This document shows, piece after piece, positions 15,146 through 22,466 of a stretch of 22,466 nt of DNA (positions are counted from its first letter, which is position 1; each line of letters opens with the position of its first letter). Position numbers and translations under genes: made by a program. The notes below the pieces were generated by a model. The model was not told the origin of the DNA. It saw only the letters and a list, made by a program, of their open reading frames with translations, and made no database searches. The stretch comes from Bacteroidales bacterium (GTDB lineage Bacteria; Bacteroidota; Bacteroidia; Bacteroidales; UBA932). Location of the stretch: assembly GCA_017527625.1 (NCBI GenBank), contig JAFXPV010000108.1:1-22466 (forward strand). The letters are read 5' to 3'.

Positions 15146-15859
15146 ATGAAAATTAAATGGTTTAAAACAATCGATTCCACCAATAATCGCATAGCGCTCG
15201 ACAAGGAAGAACTCCCCGACAAGACAGTCTATATGACTGATTTCCAGACTGCAGGCAAAGGCCAGCGGGGCAACGGCTGGGAGAGTGCGAAGGCGGAAAA
15301 CCTGCTTTTTTCCATCCTGCTCAAGCCTGCTGACATTTTGGCTGAAAACCAGTTCATCATTTCGCAGGCTGTCACCCTTGGCATAGTCGGATATGTCAGG
15401 AGCAAGGGCATCGAAGCCAAGATCAAATGGCCGAACGACATTTATGTCGGCGACAGGAAAATCTGCGGCATATTGATAGAGAACGCCGTCAACGGCGACA
15501 AGCTGGTGAGCAGCATCGTCGGCATAGGATTCAACCTCAACCAGCTTTCCTTCAGCCCCTCCATTCCCAATCCGGTGTCGCTGTCAGCCCTGACCGACGT
15601 CAGCTATGACCTCAAGGATGAACTCCTGAGCCTGCTGCATTTCATTTTCGAAGAGTATGACAGGCGGTCGCAGCAGACCGAGGAGCGCTACGTCTCCTCA
15701 CTTTACCGGCTCGGCAGGCCGCACTCCTACATCCACACCGCGAGCGGCACCACTTTCACCGGCACCATCCTGGGCGTCGACAAGACCGCCAGGGTCATAA
15801 TCGACACCGACGAAGGGCAGAAAGCCTTCGCCTTCAAGGAAATCCAGTATATAATCTAA
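15146..15859 (+). CDS. birA: Biotin-[acetyl-CoA-carboxylase] ligase, catalytic-only form
   Basis: This ligase activates biotin with ATP and attaches it to the lysine of biotin-dependent carboxylases. The 237 residues contain only the catalytic and small C-terminal domains. DSTN (10-13), GKGQRGNGW (37-45) for the biotinyl-AMP loop and KWPND (94-98) are the key motifs, followed by KICGILIE and GIGFNLN. There is no N-terminal helix-turn-helix, so it cannot act as the biotin repressor seen in E. coli BirA. It is divergent from rsfS and convergent with rpe, with a 20-bp gap at its 3' end. Confidence 0.94.
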   Translation: MKIKWFKTIDSTNNRIALDKEELPDKTVYMTDFQTAGKGQRGNGWESAKAENLLFSILLKPADILAENQFIISQAVTLGIVGYVRSKGIEAKIKWPNDIYVGDRKICGILIENAVNGDKLVSSIVGIGFNLNQLSFSPSIPNPVSLSALTDVSYDLKDELLSLLHFIFEEYDRRSQQTEERYVSSLYRLGRPHSYIHTASGTTFTGTILGVDKTARVIIDTDEGQKAFAFKEIQYII

Positions 15860-15879
15860 AGGTCTTTTGTAGCACCTTT

Positions 15880-16536
15880 CTAGAGTTCAGACATCATTCT
15901 GATGCATTCTTTGGGATCTTCTGCAGTAAAGACAGTATTGCCGGCCACGAAGATGTCCACACCCGCAGTACGCAGCATAGTGATGTTGTCAAGGTTGATG
16001 CCGCCGTCGATCTCGATGAGGAAGTTGGCTCCCACCTCTTTCCTCATCTTGCGCAGCTCCATCACCTTGTCGACAGAATGAGGTATGAACGACTGGCCGC
16101 CGAAGCCGGGATAGACCGACATAATGAGCACGTAATCCACCTCTTTGACAAAAGGCCTCAGCACCTCGACTTCAGTGTCGGGATTGATGACCACGCCGGG
16201 CTTCATACCGAGCGAGCGGATCTGCGCGATGGTGTCGTGAAGCTGCGGACAGGTCTCGTAATGCACGCTGAGGCAGTGGATGCCCAGGTCGGCGAAACGC
16301 TTGATGTACTTCCACGGCTCTATGATCATCAGGTGCGCGTCGAGAGTCTTGCGGGCCACTTTGACAATCGACTTGACCACCGGGAAACCGATGGATATGT
16401 TGGGCACGAAGACGCCGTCCATTATGTCGAGATGTATCCAGTCGCAGCACGACTCGTTGAGCATCTCGATGTCCCTGTCGAGATTGCCGAAGTCGGCTGA
16501 AAGCACCGACGGAGCCACCATATTCTTCTTTTCCAT
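15880..16536 (-). CDS. rpe: Ribulose-phosphate 3-epimerase
   Basis: Rpe interconverts ribulose-5-phosphate and xylulose-5-phosphate in the pentose phosphate pathway. The 218 residues form a TIM barrel of normal length. Motifs: VAPSVLSADFGNL (7-19), WIHLDIMDGVFVPN (33-46) with metal ligands His35 and Asp37, LDAHLMI (65-71) with His68, SVYPGFGGQSF in the phosphate/substrate loop and the catalytic-Asp segment IEIDGGI. ATG at 16536 gives five extra residues before MVAPS; translation could also begin at Met6. It starts 3 bp after the peptidase stop, so it is the third gene of the dnaA-pepD-rpe unit. Confidence 0.96.
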   Translation of the reverse strand: MEKKNMVAPSVLSADFGNLDRDIEMLNESCCDWIHLDIMDGVFVPNISIGFPVVKSIVKVARKTLDAHLMIIEPWKYIKRFADLGIHCLSVHYETCPQLHDTIAQIRSLGMKPGVVINPDTEVEVLRPFVKEVDYVLIMSVYPGFGGQSFIPHSVDKVMELRKMRKEVGANFLIEIDGGINLDNITMLRTAGVDIFVAGNTVFTAEDPKECIRMMSEL

Positions 16537-16539
16537 AGC

Positions 16540-18009
16540 TTAATTGATGTTGCTGAGGACTTCAAGAAGCAGATCCCAGAACTTGTCGAGCGATGCCAGC
16601 TCCAGTTTCTCGCCGGGAGCGTGCACGCCCCTCAGGGTCGGACCGAAGGAAATCATATCGAGGTCGGGATACTTGTCGAGAAACAGGCCGCATTCCAGAC
16701 CGGCGTGGATGGAGCGGACTATCGGGTCGACTCCGAACAGACGGTAGTATGCGTCTTTGGTGACTTCGAGGATATATGACTGCATCTTCGGCTTCCATCC
16801 GGGGTAGCGGGATTCGTGGGAAACCATCGCACCGGCCAGGTCGAAGGCAGCCTCGACACGCTGGGCCGCCCATTCCCTTGCGGAGTTGATGCAGCTGCGC
16901 TGGCTGGTGGCCACCGTGATGCTGTTTTCGCCATAGAGGTCGGCCAGCTCTTCGTCGTCGGTCTCGTGCATATGGACAGAAGCCAGGTTGCTGGAAGTCT
17001 CTACGATGCCCTTGAGTTCGGCGCTCATAGCCAGCACTCCGTTGGGAACTGCTACCATAGCTTCGATAAGGTCTGAAGCCACGTCGTGGTCGATTACGTC
17101 AGTCTCCCAGGATGCGGGGATGGCGACTGCGTGGACTTCGGGATCGGTGAGGGCGAATTCGTCCTTGATCTCGGCTGCAAAGCGTTCGAAGATATCCATT
17201 ATTCCGGCCTTTGATATAGGGTCGAAAGCAAGCACGGCTGTGCAGTCGCGCGGTATGGCATTCCTCTTGCCACCGCCGTCGATGCTGCAGAGCTCTACAT
17301 CTTCGAAGTCGATCACCTGATGGAGGAAGCGGGCGAGCAGGCTGAGGGCGTTTGCCCTGCCTTTGTCGATGTCGTCGCCGCTGTGGCCGCCGATGCCGCC
17401 TTCAACGGTGAACTGCATAAATTCCTTCTCTCCTTCCAGCTGGCTTGCATCGTAGAAGAAAGTGGCGGTGGTGTTGATGCCGCCGGCGCAGCCGATGAAC
17501 AGCTGTCCTTCGTCTTCAGAATCAAGGTTGATGAGGATCTTGCCCTCGAGGAAGCCGGGCTGAAGGCCGAAAGCTCCGTCCATACCGGTCTCTTCAGAGG
17601 CGGTGAAGAGGCATTCCAGACGGCCGTACTCCAGGGTGGGGTCGTCGAGTATCGCAAGTTCCGATGCGATGCCGATGCCGCAGTCGGCGCCGAGGGTGGT
17701 GTTGTCAGCCACCATCCATCCGTCGCGGATTTCATATTTGATGGGATCCTTCGCAAAATCGTGCTCATAGCCCTTGACTTTCTCGCATACCATATCGAGA
17801 TGGCTCTGCAGGATTACGATGGGACGGTCCTCGCAGCCTTTGGCGGCGGGTTTTATGATGAGGACGTTGCCGGCATCATCTGTTTTGCACTCAAGGGAAC
17901 GGTCTGCAGCGAATTTCTGCAGATAAGCACGTATATGCTCTTCGTGACCCGACTCCCGGGGGATGCGTGTGATCTCCTGGAAGAACGAAAGTACCTTATC
18001 CGATTTCAT
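16540..18009 (-). CDS. pepD: Aminoacyl-histidine dipeptidase (PepD, M20 family)
   Basis: This cytosolic zinc dipeptidase with broad specificity includes carnosine-type Xaa-His dipeptides among its substrates. The 489 residues match PepD length. Likely zinc and catalytic residues: ILQSHLDMV with His70 and Asp72, LGADCGIG with bridging Asp109, and TASEETGMDG with Glu139/Glu140. The lid or dimer domain includes GIGGHSGDDIDKGRANA, and the C terminus has the conserved GVHAPGEKLEL containing the last zinc-ligand His. It starts 10 bp after the dnaA stop, so it is probably cotranscribed with dnaA. Confidence 0.93.
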   Translation of the reverse strand: MKSDKVLSFFQEITRIPRESGHEEHIRAYLQKFAADRSLECKTDDAGNVLIIKPAAKGCEDRPIVILQSHLDMVCEKVKGYEHDFAKDPIKYEIRDGWMVADNTTLGADCGIGIASELAILDDPTLEYGRLECLFTASEETGMDGAFGLQPGFLEGKILINLDSEDEGQLFIGCAGGINTTATFFYDASQLEGEKEFMQFTVEGGIGGHSGDDIDKGRANALSLLARFLHQVIDFEDVELCSIDGGGKRNAIPRDCTAVLAFDPISKAGIMDIFERFAAEIKDEFALTDPEVHAVAIPASWETDVIDHDVASDLIEAMVAVPNGVLAMSAELKGIVETSSNLASVHMHETDDEELADLYGENSITVATSQRSCINSAREWAAQRVEAAFDLAGAMVSHESRYPGWKPKMQSYILEVTKDAYYRLFGVDPIVRSIHAGLECGLFLDKYPDLDMISFGPTLRGVHAPGEKLELASLDKFWDLLLEVLSNIN

Positions 18010-18019
18010 ATTGTATTTT

Positions 18020-19435
18020 TTAGTTCGTTACCAGCATCTTCTCGATATCGGTGACGTACTGTCTGAAAGTACGGTCGGTATCGATGAGGTCACAAACCGT
18101 ATTGCAGGCGTGGAGGACTGTAGCGTGGTCCTTGCCTCCAATCTGCGCTCCGATAGAAGCGAGCGAAACTTTGGTGAGGCTGCGGCTCAGATACATCGCA
18201 ATCTGACGGGCCTGGACGATCTCCCTCTTGCGGGTCTTGGCGAGGATGGCGTCGTGTGGCAGATTGAAATACTCGCAAACTGCATCCTGGATTCTGGAAA
18301 TGGATATCTCGCTCTGGCTGTCCATCACGATCTTGTCGATAAGCTCCTGCGCAAGCTCCAGAGTCATATTGCGTTTAGCAAAAGTTGACTGAGCAATCAG
18401 CGTGAGCAGCGTGCCCTCCAGCTCCCTTATGTTTGATTTGACCTTTCTTGCGATGAACTCGAGCACCTCGTCGGGAACTACTGCACCTTCGCGGAAACTC
18501 TTGTGCTTGAGGATAGCGAGCCTGGTTTCGTATGACGGAGGGAGAAGCTCGACCGAAAGTCCCCATTTGAATCTTGAAAGAAGCCTCTGCTCCAGACCCT
18601 GCAACTCTACCGGCGCGCGGTCAGAAGTCAGCACGAGCTGCTTGCCGCTCTGGTGGAGGTAGTTGAAAATCTGGAAGAAGGCGTTCTGCGTGCCCTTCTT
18701 CTCGGCGAACTCGTGGACGTCGTCGATGATGAGCACGTCCACAGACTGATAATACCTCAGGAAATCTACGAGATTGTTGTTCAGGCCGACTGAGTTCATA
18801 AACTGGGTCTGGAAACGGTTGGCGCTGACGTAGAGGACTATCTTGTCGGGGTATTTCTCTTTGATGGCGATGCCGATGGCCTGGGCGAGATGGGTCTTGC
18901 CGAGACCGGGGCCTCCATATACGAAGAGGGGATTGAAAGCTGTCTTGCCGGGCTTGTCGGCAATGCTGAGGCCGGCCGAGCGGCCGAAGCGGTTGCATTC
19001 CCCTTCGATGAAATTCTCGAATGTATAGACAGGATTAAGGTGAGAGTCGATGCGGACTTTCTTCAGGCCGGGAATCAGATAGGGATTGCCGTTGTACTTG
19101 AGAGAGTCGCCGGGGAGGCTGACCTCGTTGTTCTCAACGACCTTGCGGTCCTGCTCGGGAGCTGCCAGAACGCTGTCACCGACAATGCGGACATTGTAGA
19201 TGAGACGGGCGCCTTCGCCGAGAACCCTGTGAAGAACGAGCCGGATGAGATCGATGTAGTTTTCCTCGATGTGATTCCTCACATAATCGGAAGGCACCTC
19301 TATCGTAAGGGCCTTGTCTTTGAGACGGACCGCTTTGACAGGGGCGAACCAAGTCTTGTAGTTCACCTCGGAGATATTGTCCTGGATGATTTTAAGACAG
19401 CTGTTCCAAACCGCTACCGGATCTTGTTCTTTCAT
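18020..19435 (-). CDS. dnaA: Chromosomal replication initiator protein DnaA
   Basis: DnaA binds DnaA boxes at oriC and opens the origin. The frame is open to an ATG at 19534, but the ATG at 19435 (MKEQDPVAVWNSCLKII) is chosen because it matches the family N terminus; the extra 33 residues would be unlike any DnaA. The resulting 471 residues hold domain I (about 1-80), a linker, Walker A GGPGLGKTH (174-182), Walker B VLIIDDVHEF (234-243) and a C-terminal DNA-binding domain with GGKDHATVLHACNTV. It is followed by pepD and rpe rather than dnaN. The upstream gap (19436-19681) is very AT-rich, but no cluster of DnaA boxes is visible. Confidence 0.97.
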   Translation of the reverse strand: MKEQDPVAVWNSCLKIIQDNISEVNYKTWFAPVKAVRLKDKALTIEVPSDYVRNHIEENYIDLIRLVLHRVLGEGARLIYNVRIVGDSVLAAPEQDRKVVENNEVSLPGDSLKYNGNPYLIPGLKKVRIDSHLNPVYTFENFIEGECNRFGRSAGLSIADKPGKTAFNPLFVYGGPGLGKTHLAQAIGIAIKEKYPDKIVLYVSANRFQTQFMNSVGLNNNLVDFLRYYQSVDVLIIDDVHEFAEKKGTQNAFFQIFNYLHQSGKQLVLTSDRAPVELQGLEQRLLSRFKWGLSVELLPPSYETRLAILKHKSFREGAVVPDEVLEFIARKVKSNIRELEGTLLTLIAQSTFAKRNMTLELAQELIDKIVMDSQSEISISRIQDAVCEYFNLPHDAILAKTRKREIVQARQIAMYLSRSLTKVSLASIGAQIGGKDHATVLHACNTVCDLIDTDRTFRQYVTDIEKMLVTN

Positions 19436-19591
19436 TGTAAAAAATTGCAGAAGGAATGGAGTGTTCTTACTCCCTTGGTGCTTTACAAAATTGGGTGAAA
19501 AAAAAGTTATAAAAAAATTTATTTTCACTTGCAAAATTCAATTCTTTCATAAGTACTTAATATTCACCAAGATATTTTTGTAAAATTTTTA

Positions 19592-19624
19592 TGCGCTGAT
19601 AATCAGCATTTTAGCTGATGCGCA
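19592..19624. terminator. Nested inverted repeats between the amidase and dnaA genes
   Basis: TGCGC (19592-19596) pairs with GCGCA (19620-19624). Inside, ATCAGC (19602-19607 region) pairs with GCTGAT (19614-19619), while an overlapping GCTGAT-A-ATCAGC dyad offers an alternative fold. It may end amidase transcription (minus strand), but the following bases are AT-rich rather than a clean T run, so a regulatory or cruciform role near dnaA is also possible. The rest of 19436-19681 holds a short CAACG/CGTTG hairpin and the palindrome TAAGTACTTA (19550-19559). Confidence 0.35.
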
Positions 19625-19681
19625 ATTGCTATCTCATTGAATATTCAACGGTTGCGTTGTTGATATTTTTTGAAAGAATTT

Positions 19682-20830
19682 TTAACGAACTTTTTCCACC
19701 TTTCCGTCGTCAACTTTCACCACAAATGCGTCCTTGAATTTGGTCCTCACCGAAGACAATGCAGCCTGTGCATCTTTCGCTGATTTGAAATGTCCTGTGG
19801 TGTACTTGTATATGTTGCCTGACTTGAATTTTTCAATATCCTTGAGCCCTTTGAAGTCGCCCGATCCGGAAGAGATGTTCCGGGATACGGCAAAAATCTG
19901 GATTGCATAGAACGGATTTGGATTCGATGCAGCCGTTGCAGTTTTTGTATCTGCAGGCTTGGGCTGTTCTTCCTCCACGGCGGGGACCTCCGGCTGGGAT
20001 GACGGAGCCGGAGCGTCGGAGACGGTGCCGTCGTATTGCTCCTTGAAATCCTTGAAGGCGGCGAAGATCCGGCTTGCGAGCTGCGTCCGCTTATCCTTTG
20101 AGGCCAGCGTGTTGCGGTCGTTCTTGTTGGTGATGAAACCCATCTCCACCAGCACCGAAGGCATCGTCGTCCGCCAAAGCACCAGCAGGGCGCCCTGCTT
20201 AATGCCCCTGTTCGTCGAGATGGGACCCTTGCTGAGGTGCTTCTGACACAGCTCGGCCATAAGCAGGCTCTGCTCGAAATAGGCGTTCTGCATCAGGTTG
20301 AAAAATATGAACGACTCCGGATTGTCCGGATCGTATCCCTGATATTTGGTAGAGTAGTCATCCTCCATCAGAATCACGGAGTTTTCTCTCTTTGACACCT
20401 CCATATTGGACTCGCTCTTGCTCATACCCATCACATAGGTCTCTGTTCCGCTGGGAGCCGTCTTGTTCTTGGGAACCGAGTTGCAGTGCAGGGATATGAA
20501 CAGGTCAGCGTGGTTCTTGTTGGCAATGTCAGCCCTCGTGTTCAGCGGTATGAACACGTCCTTGTCCCTCGTGTAAATGACTTTTACATCGGGGTATGCT
20601 TCATTGATCATCTTGCCGAGGCTGAGAGCCACGTCAAGAACTACGAACTTCTCGGTCAGCTTGCCGTCGGTAGATATTGCCCCGGGGTCGTGGCCTCCGT
20701 GGCCGGCATCGATCACTACCGTCCTCAGCGCCACTCCGCCTCCCTGCGCAGATGCAGAAAGGGCCGTTGACAGCGCTGCGAGAGCTATCGCAACACAAGA
20801 CAATAAGGATATAAAAGGCCTTTTTGGCAT
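19682..20830 (-). CDS. N-acetylmuramoyl-L-alanine amidase (Amidase_3) with SPOR-like C-terminal domain
   Basis: This AmiC-type enzyme cuts the bond between MurNAc and the stem peptide and helps split septal peptidoglycan. The 382 residues start with a signal peptide (about 1-28, ALSASA before Gln29), so it acts in the periplasm. Zinc ligands are His44 in VIDAGHGGHDPG, Glu60 in LTEK and His115 in FISLHCNS. The catalytic Glu is Glu229 in SVLVEMGF. A Pro/Glu/Ala linker (about 270-300) leads to a C-terminal segment starting NPFYAIQIFAVS and ending YTTGHFKSAKDAQAALSSV, a SPOR-like peptidoglycan-binding module. The gene is divergent from lptD with overlapping promoters. Confidence 0.93.
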   Translation of the reverse strand: MPKRPFISLLSCVAIALAALSTALSASAQGGGVALRTVVIDAGHGGHDPGAISTDGKLTEKFVVLDVALSLGKMINEAYPDVKVIYTRDKDVFIPLNTRADIANKNHADLFISLHCNSVPKNKTAPSGTETYVMGMSKSESNMEVSKRENSVILMEDDYSTKYQGYDPDNPESFIFFNLMQNAYFEQSLLMAELCQKHLSKGPISTNRGIKQGALLVLWRTTMPSVLVEMGFITNKNDRNTLASKDKRTQLASRIFAAFKDFKEQYDGTVSDAPAPSSQPEVPAVEEEQPKPADTKTATAASNPNPFYAIQIFAVSRNISSGSGDFKGLKDIEKFKSGNIYKYTTGHFKSAKDAQAALSSVRTKFKDAFVVKVDDGKVEKVR

Positions 20831-20849
20831 ATTAGTTGCGGATTTTTTC

Positions 20850-20857
20850 TAACTTTG
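20850..20857 (+). promoter_or_regulatory. -7 box for lptD
   Basis: TAACTTTG is an exact match to TAnnTTTG, giving a start site near 20863 and a leader of about 20 bases. The only upstream TTTG (20823-20826) has a 23-base spacer, which is long. Confidence 0.55.
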
Positions 20858-20865
20858 TAGTTTTA

Positions 20866-20873
20866 CAAATATA
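20866..20873 (-). promoter_or_regulatory. -7 box for the amidase gene
   Basis: TATATTTG on the minus strand (20873-20866) matches TAnnTTTG. The start site would be near 20860, about 30 bases before the amidase ATG. The transcript start overlaps the lptD -7 box on the other strand. Confidence 0.6.
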
Positions 20874-20882
20874 GCATTTTTT

Positions 20883-22466
20883 GTGAAAATCCTGAGGTTT
20901 ATCATATCATTCGCCTCTGCCTTAGCTCTCTCCTGCCTGACGGCCGCCCAGGCCCAGAACCTGCGGGACAGCGTGCAGGTAGTGGCTGACAGCGTCGTCA
21001 CGGCCCTGCCGAAAGCAGCCGTCGCAGATGCAGATACCTCAGCAGCTCCGGCAGCAGTCGACAGCATCGGCCTTGCAGCGATCGATCCTGGTCTATCAGA
21101 ATTCGTGCCTGACCCGATAGATTCCCTGCCTGTCGTAAAAAGCACCCTGGAACGTCCCGCCTTTTCATCCGCAAGAGACTCCGTCATCGAGGATATGCGC
21201 GACGGCCGCAACATTATATATTATTATGGTGACGTGACCGTGACTTACGGCGACATAGCCATCACCTCCGACTATATGGCCTACGACATCGACAACAACA
21301 TCGTCTTCGCCAGAGGCACCAAAGATTATAACGGAGAGTGGGTCGGACAGCCCAAGATGACCAACAAGGGCAACGAGTACACAATGGAGGAAGTGTACTA
21401 CAACTTCAACTCCAAGAAGGCCAAGATCAAGAATATGATCACCAACCAGAAGGAAGGCGAACTCAGGGGAGAAAACCTCAAGATGCTCCCCGACGAGTCC
21501 ATCAACATAGCCGGAGGAGTTTACACTGTCTGCGACGCCGAGCATCCCCACTACTATATGAAGATGACGGCGGCCAAGATCACCGGCAACTCGAAGAGAA
21601 CTGTCTTCGGGCCTGCATACGTAGTCGTTGAGGACGTGCCGCTGCCCATCGTGCTGCCCTTCGGCTTCGTGCCAGAAATGCCCGAGAGGGCCAGCGGAAT
21701 CCTCGTGCCGACCTTCGGCGAGGAGACCGCCCGAGGCATCTATATGCGCGACCTTGGCTACTATTTCGTGATCGGCGACCATTTCGACGTATCCCTCACG
21801 GGAGATGTATATACCTATGGTTCCTGGGCGGCCAAGATGACCACCCGCTACAAGAAGAGATATGCCTTCGACGGCTCGCTCAGCGTCAACTACTCCGTCG
21901 ACATAACCGGCGAACGGGATGCGGCGGACTACAGGGAGTCCCGCAACTTCGGTCTGAACTGGTCTCACTCCCAGGATTCCAAGGCCCGTCCCGGAACATC
22001 CTTCAGGGCGTCCGTCAACTTCTCCAGCCCGAAGAACAACACCTACAACTCCACCAGCATCGCCGAGGCCGTACAGAACCAGACATCATCTTCAATTTCC
22101 TACGCGAAGACCTTCTCGTTCGGAAGCGTGTCCATCAACGCCCTGCACAGCCAGAACTCGAGGGACAGCTCCTACTCCATAACCTTCCCGAACATCACCT
22201 TCAACGTGAACCGCTTCTATCCCTTCAAGCGCAAGGTCAGGGTCGGCAAGGAAAGGATTTACGAGCAGATATCCCTCAGCTACAACACAACCCTTCAGAA
22301 CAAGATCGCATTCAAGGCGAGCGAACTCAAGGACCCCGGCCTGATCAACAAGATGGAGAACGGAATGACGCACAACTTCGCCATCGGCCTCCCTCAGTTC
22401 ACCCTCCTCAAATACTTCAACTTCTCGCCTTCAATCTCCTACGGAATGAACTGGTATTTCAGGGAG
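20883..22466 (+). CDS. lptD: LptD-like LPS-assembly outer-membrane protein, N-terminal part (runs off right edge)
   Basis: LptD is the outer-membrane barrel that inserts lipopolysaccharide into the outer leaflet. GTG at 20883 opens 528 codons with no stop before the edge. It is the best start because it directly precedes a signal peptide (VKILRFIISFASALALS, cleavage after AQA, mature Gln25). A Pro/Ala/Asp-rich linker follows (about 30-95). The OstA/LptA-like beta-jellyroll contains IIYYYGDVTVTYGDIAITSD (about 110-129), then DNNIVFARG and later segments GEWVGQPKM and NIAGGVYTVCD. The barrel starts around residue 250, with the conserved LPIVLPFGFVPEMPERASG block. Bacteroidota LptD proteins are about 850-950 residues, so roughly half is missing. 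The N terminus of this version carries the long low-complexity stretch typical of the phylum. Confidence 0.88.
   Translation, partial: MKILRFIISFASALALSCLTAAQAQNLRDSVQVVADSVVTALPKAAVADADTSAAPAAVDSIGLAAIDPGLSEFVPDPIDSLPVVKSTLERPAFSSARDSVIEDMRDGRNIIYYYGDVTVTYGDIAITSDYMAYDIDNNIVFARGTKDYNGEWVGQPKMTNKGNEYTMEEVYYNFNSKKAKIKNMITNQKEGELRGENLKMLPDESINIAGGVYTVCDAEHPHYYMKMTAAKITGNSKRTVFGPAYVVVEDVPLPIVLPFGFVPEMPERASGILVPTFGEETARGIYMRDLGYYFVIGDHFDVSLTGDVYTYGSWAAKMTTRYKKRYAFDGSLSVNYSVDITGERDAADYRESRNFGLNWSHSQDSKARPGTSFRASVNFSSPKNNTYNSTSIAEAVQNQTSSSISYAKTFSFGSVSINALHSQNSRDSSYSITFPNITFNVNRFYPFKRKVRVGKERIYEQISLSYNTTLQNKIAFKASELKDPGLINKMENGMTHNFAIGLPQFTLLKYFNFSPSISYGMNWYFRE

Noticed and set aside
15858..15879. 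AAAGGT/ACCTTT inverted repeat between convergent birA and rpe as terminator
   Set aside because: Only 6 bp with a 10-base loop and no T run following on either strand; too weak to call.
19436..19681. AT-rich gap upstream of dnaA as oriC
   Set aside because: No cluster of TTATCCACA-like DnaA boxes could be found by eye on either strand, so the AT content alone is not enough.
1..22466. CRISPR arrays, tRNA genes, insertion sequences or phage genes
   Set aside because: No regularly spaced repeats, tRNA-like cloverleaf, transposase, integrase or phage structural gene was recognised in the window.

Overview
The window looks like chromosomal DNA from a Bacteroidota bacterium, most likely order Bacteroidales. 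The reasons are Bacteroidota-type -7 promoter boxes (TAnnTTTG) with little Shine-Dalgarno use, an rsfS-ftsH-cdsA-psd gene order, a short single-chain phosphatidylserine decarboxylase, a C10 (streptopain-type) protease, a fimbrillin-like lipoprotein, a TPP-riboswitch-controlled TonB receptor, and exported proteins with Gln right after the predicted signal-peptide cleavage site. Genus cannot be assigned from the sequence alone. Most of the window is GC-rich housekeeping DNA.

Layout. 1-758 (-) is the 5' part of rpsA (ribosomal protein S1), running off the left edge. 883-1830 (-) is corA. 2007-6302 (-) reads, in transcription order, as TPP riboswitch, TonB-dependent (probable thiamine) receptor, BadF-type kinase, recR and mntP, with gaps of 9, 1 and 6 bp. 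6312-7076 (-) is a plant-type glutaminyl cyclase lipoprotein whose stop codon abuts the riboswitch. 7119-7467 (+) is the RNase P RNA gene rnpB. 7534-10964 (-) is a visibly AT-richer accessory block: a secreted C10 cysteine protease, an overlooked 48-residue acidic microprotein (8855-9001) and a fimbrillin-like lipoprotein. 11033-15081 (-) is the tight operon rsfS-ftsH-cdsA-psd, closed by a terminator that overlaps the psd stop codon. 15146-15859 (+) is birA. 15880-19435 (-) is dnaA-pepD-rpe. 19682-20830 (-) is an N-acetylmuramoyl-L-alanine amidase with a SPOR-like tail. 20883 to the right edge (+) is the N-terminal part of an LptD-like LPS-assembly protein.

How it fits together. The theme is core growth and envelope biology: translation (S1, RsfS), RNA processing (RNase P), replication start and repair (DnaA, RecR), phospholipid synthesis (CdsA, PSD), membrane proteolysis (FtsH), peptidoglycan splitting (amidase), LPS export (LptD) and metal or vitamin transport (CorA, MntP, thiamine receptor). 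The glutaminyl cyclase may act on exported proteins from this same window, three of which are predicted to start with Gln after signal cleavage.

The best candidates for something new are the C10 protease / microprotein / lipoprotein cassette, with a dyad-symmetric site upstream, and the attachment of an uncharacterised kinase plus recR and mntP to a thiamine-riboswitch transcript.
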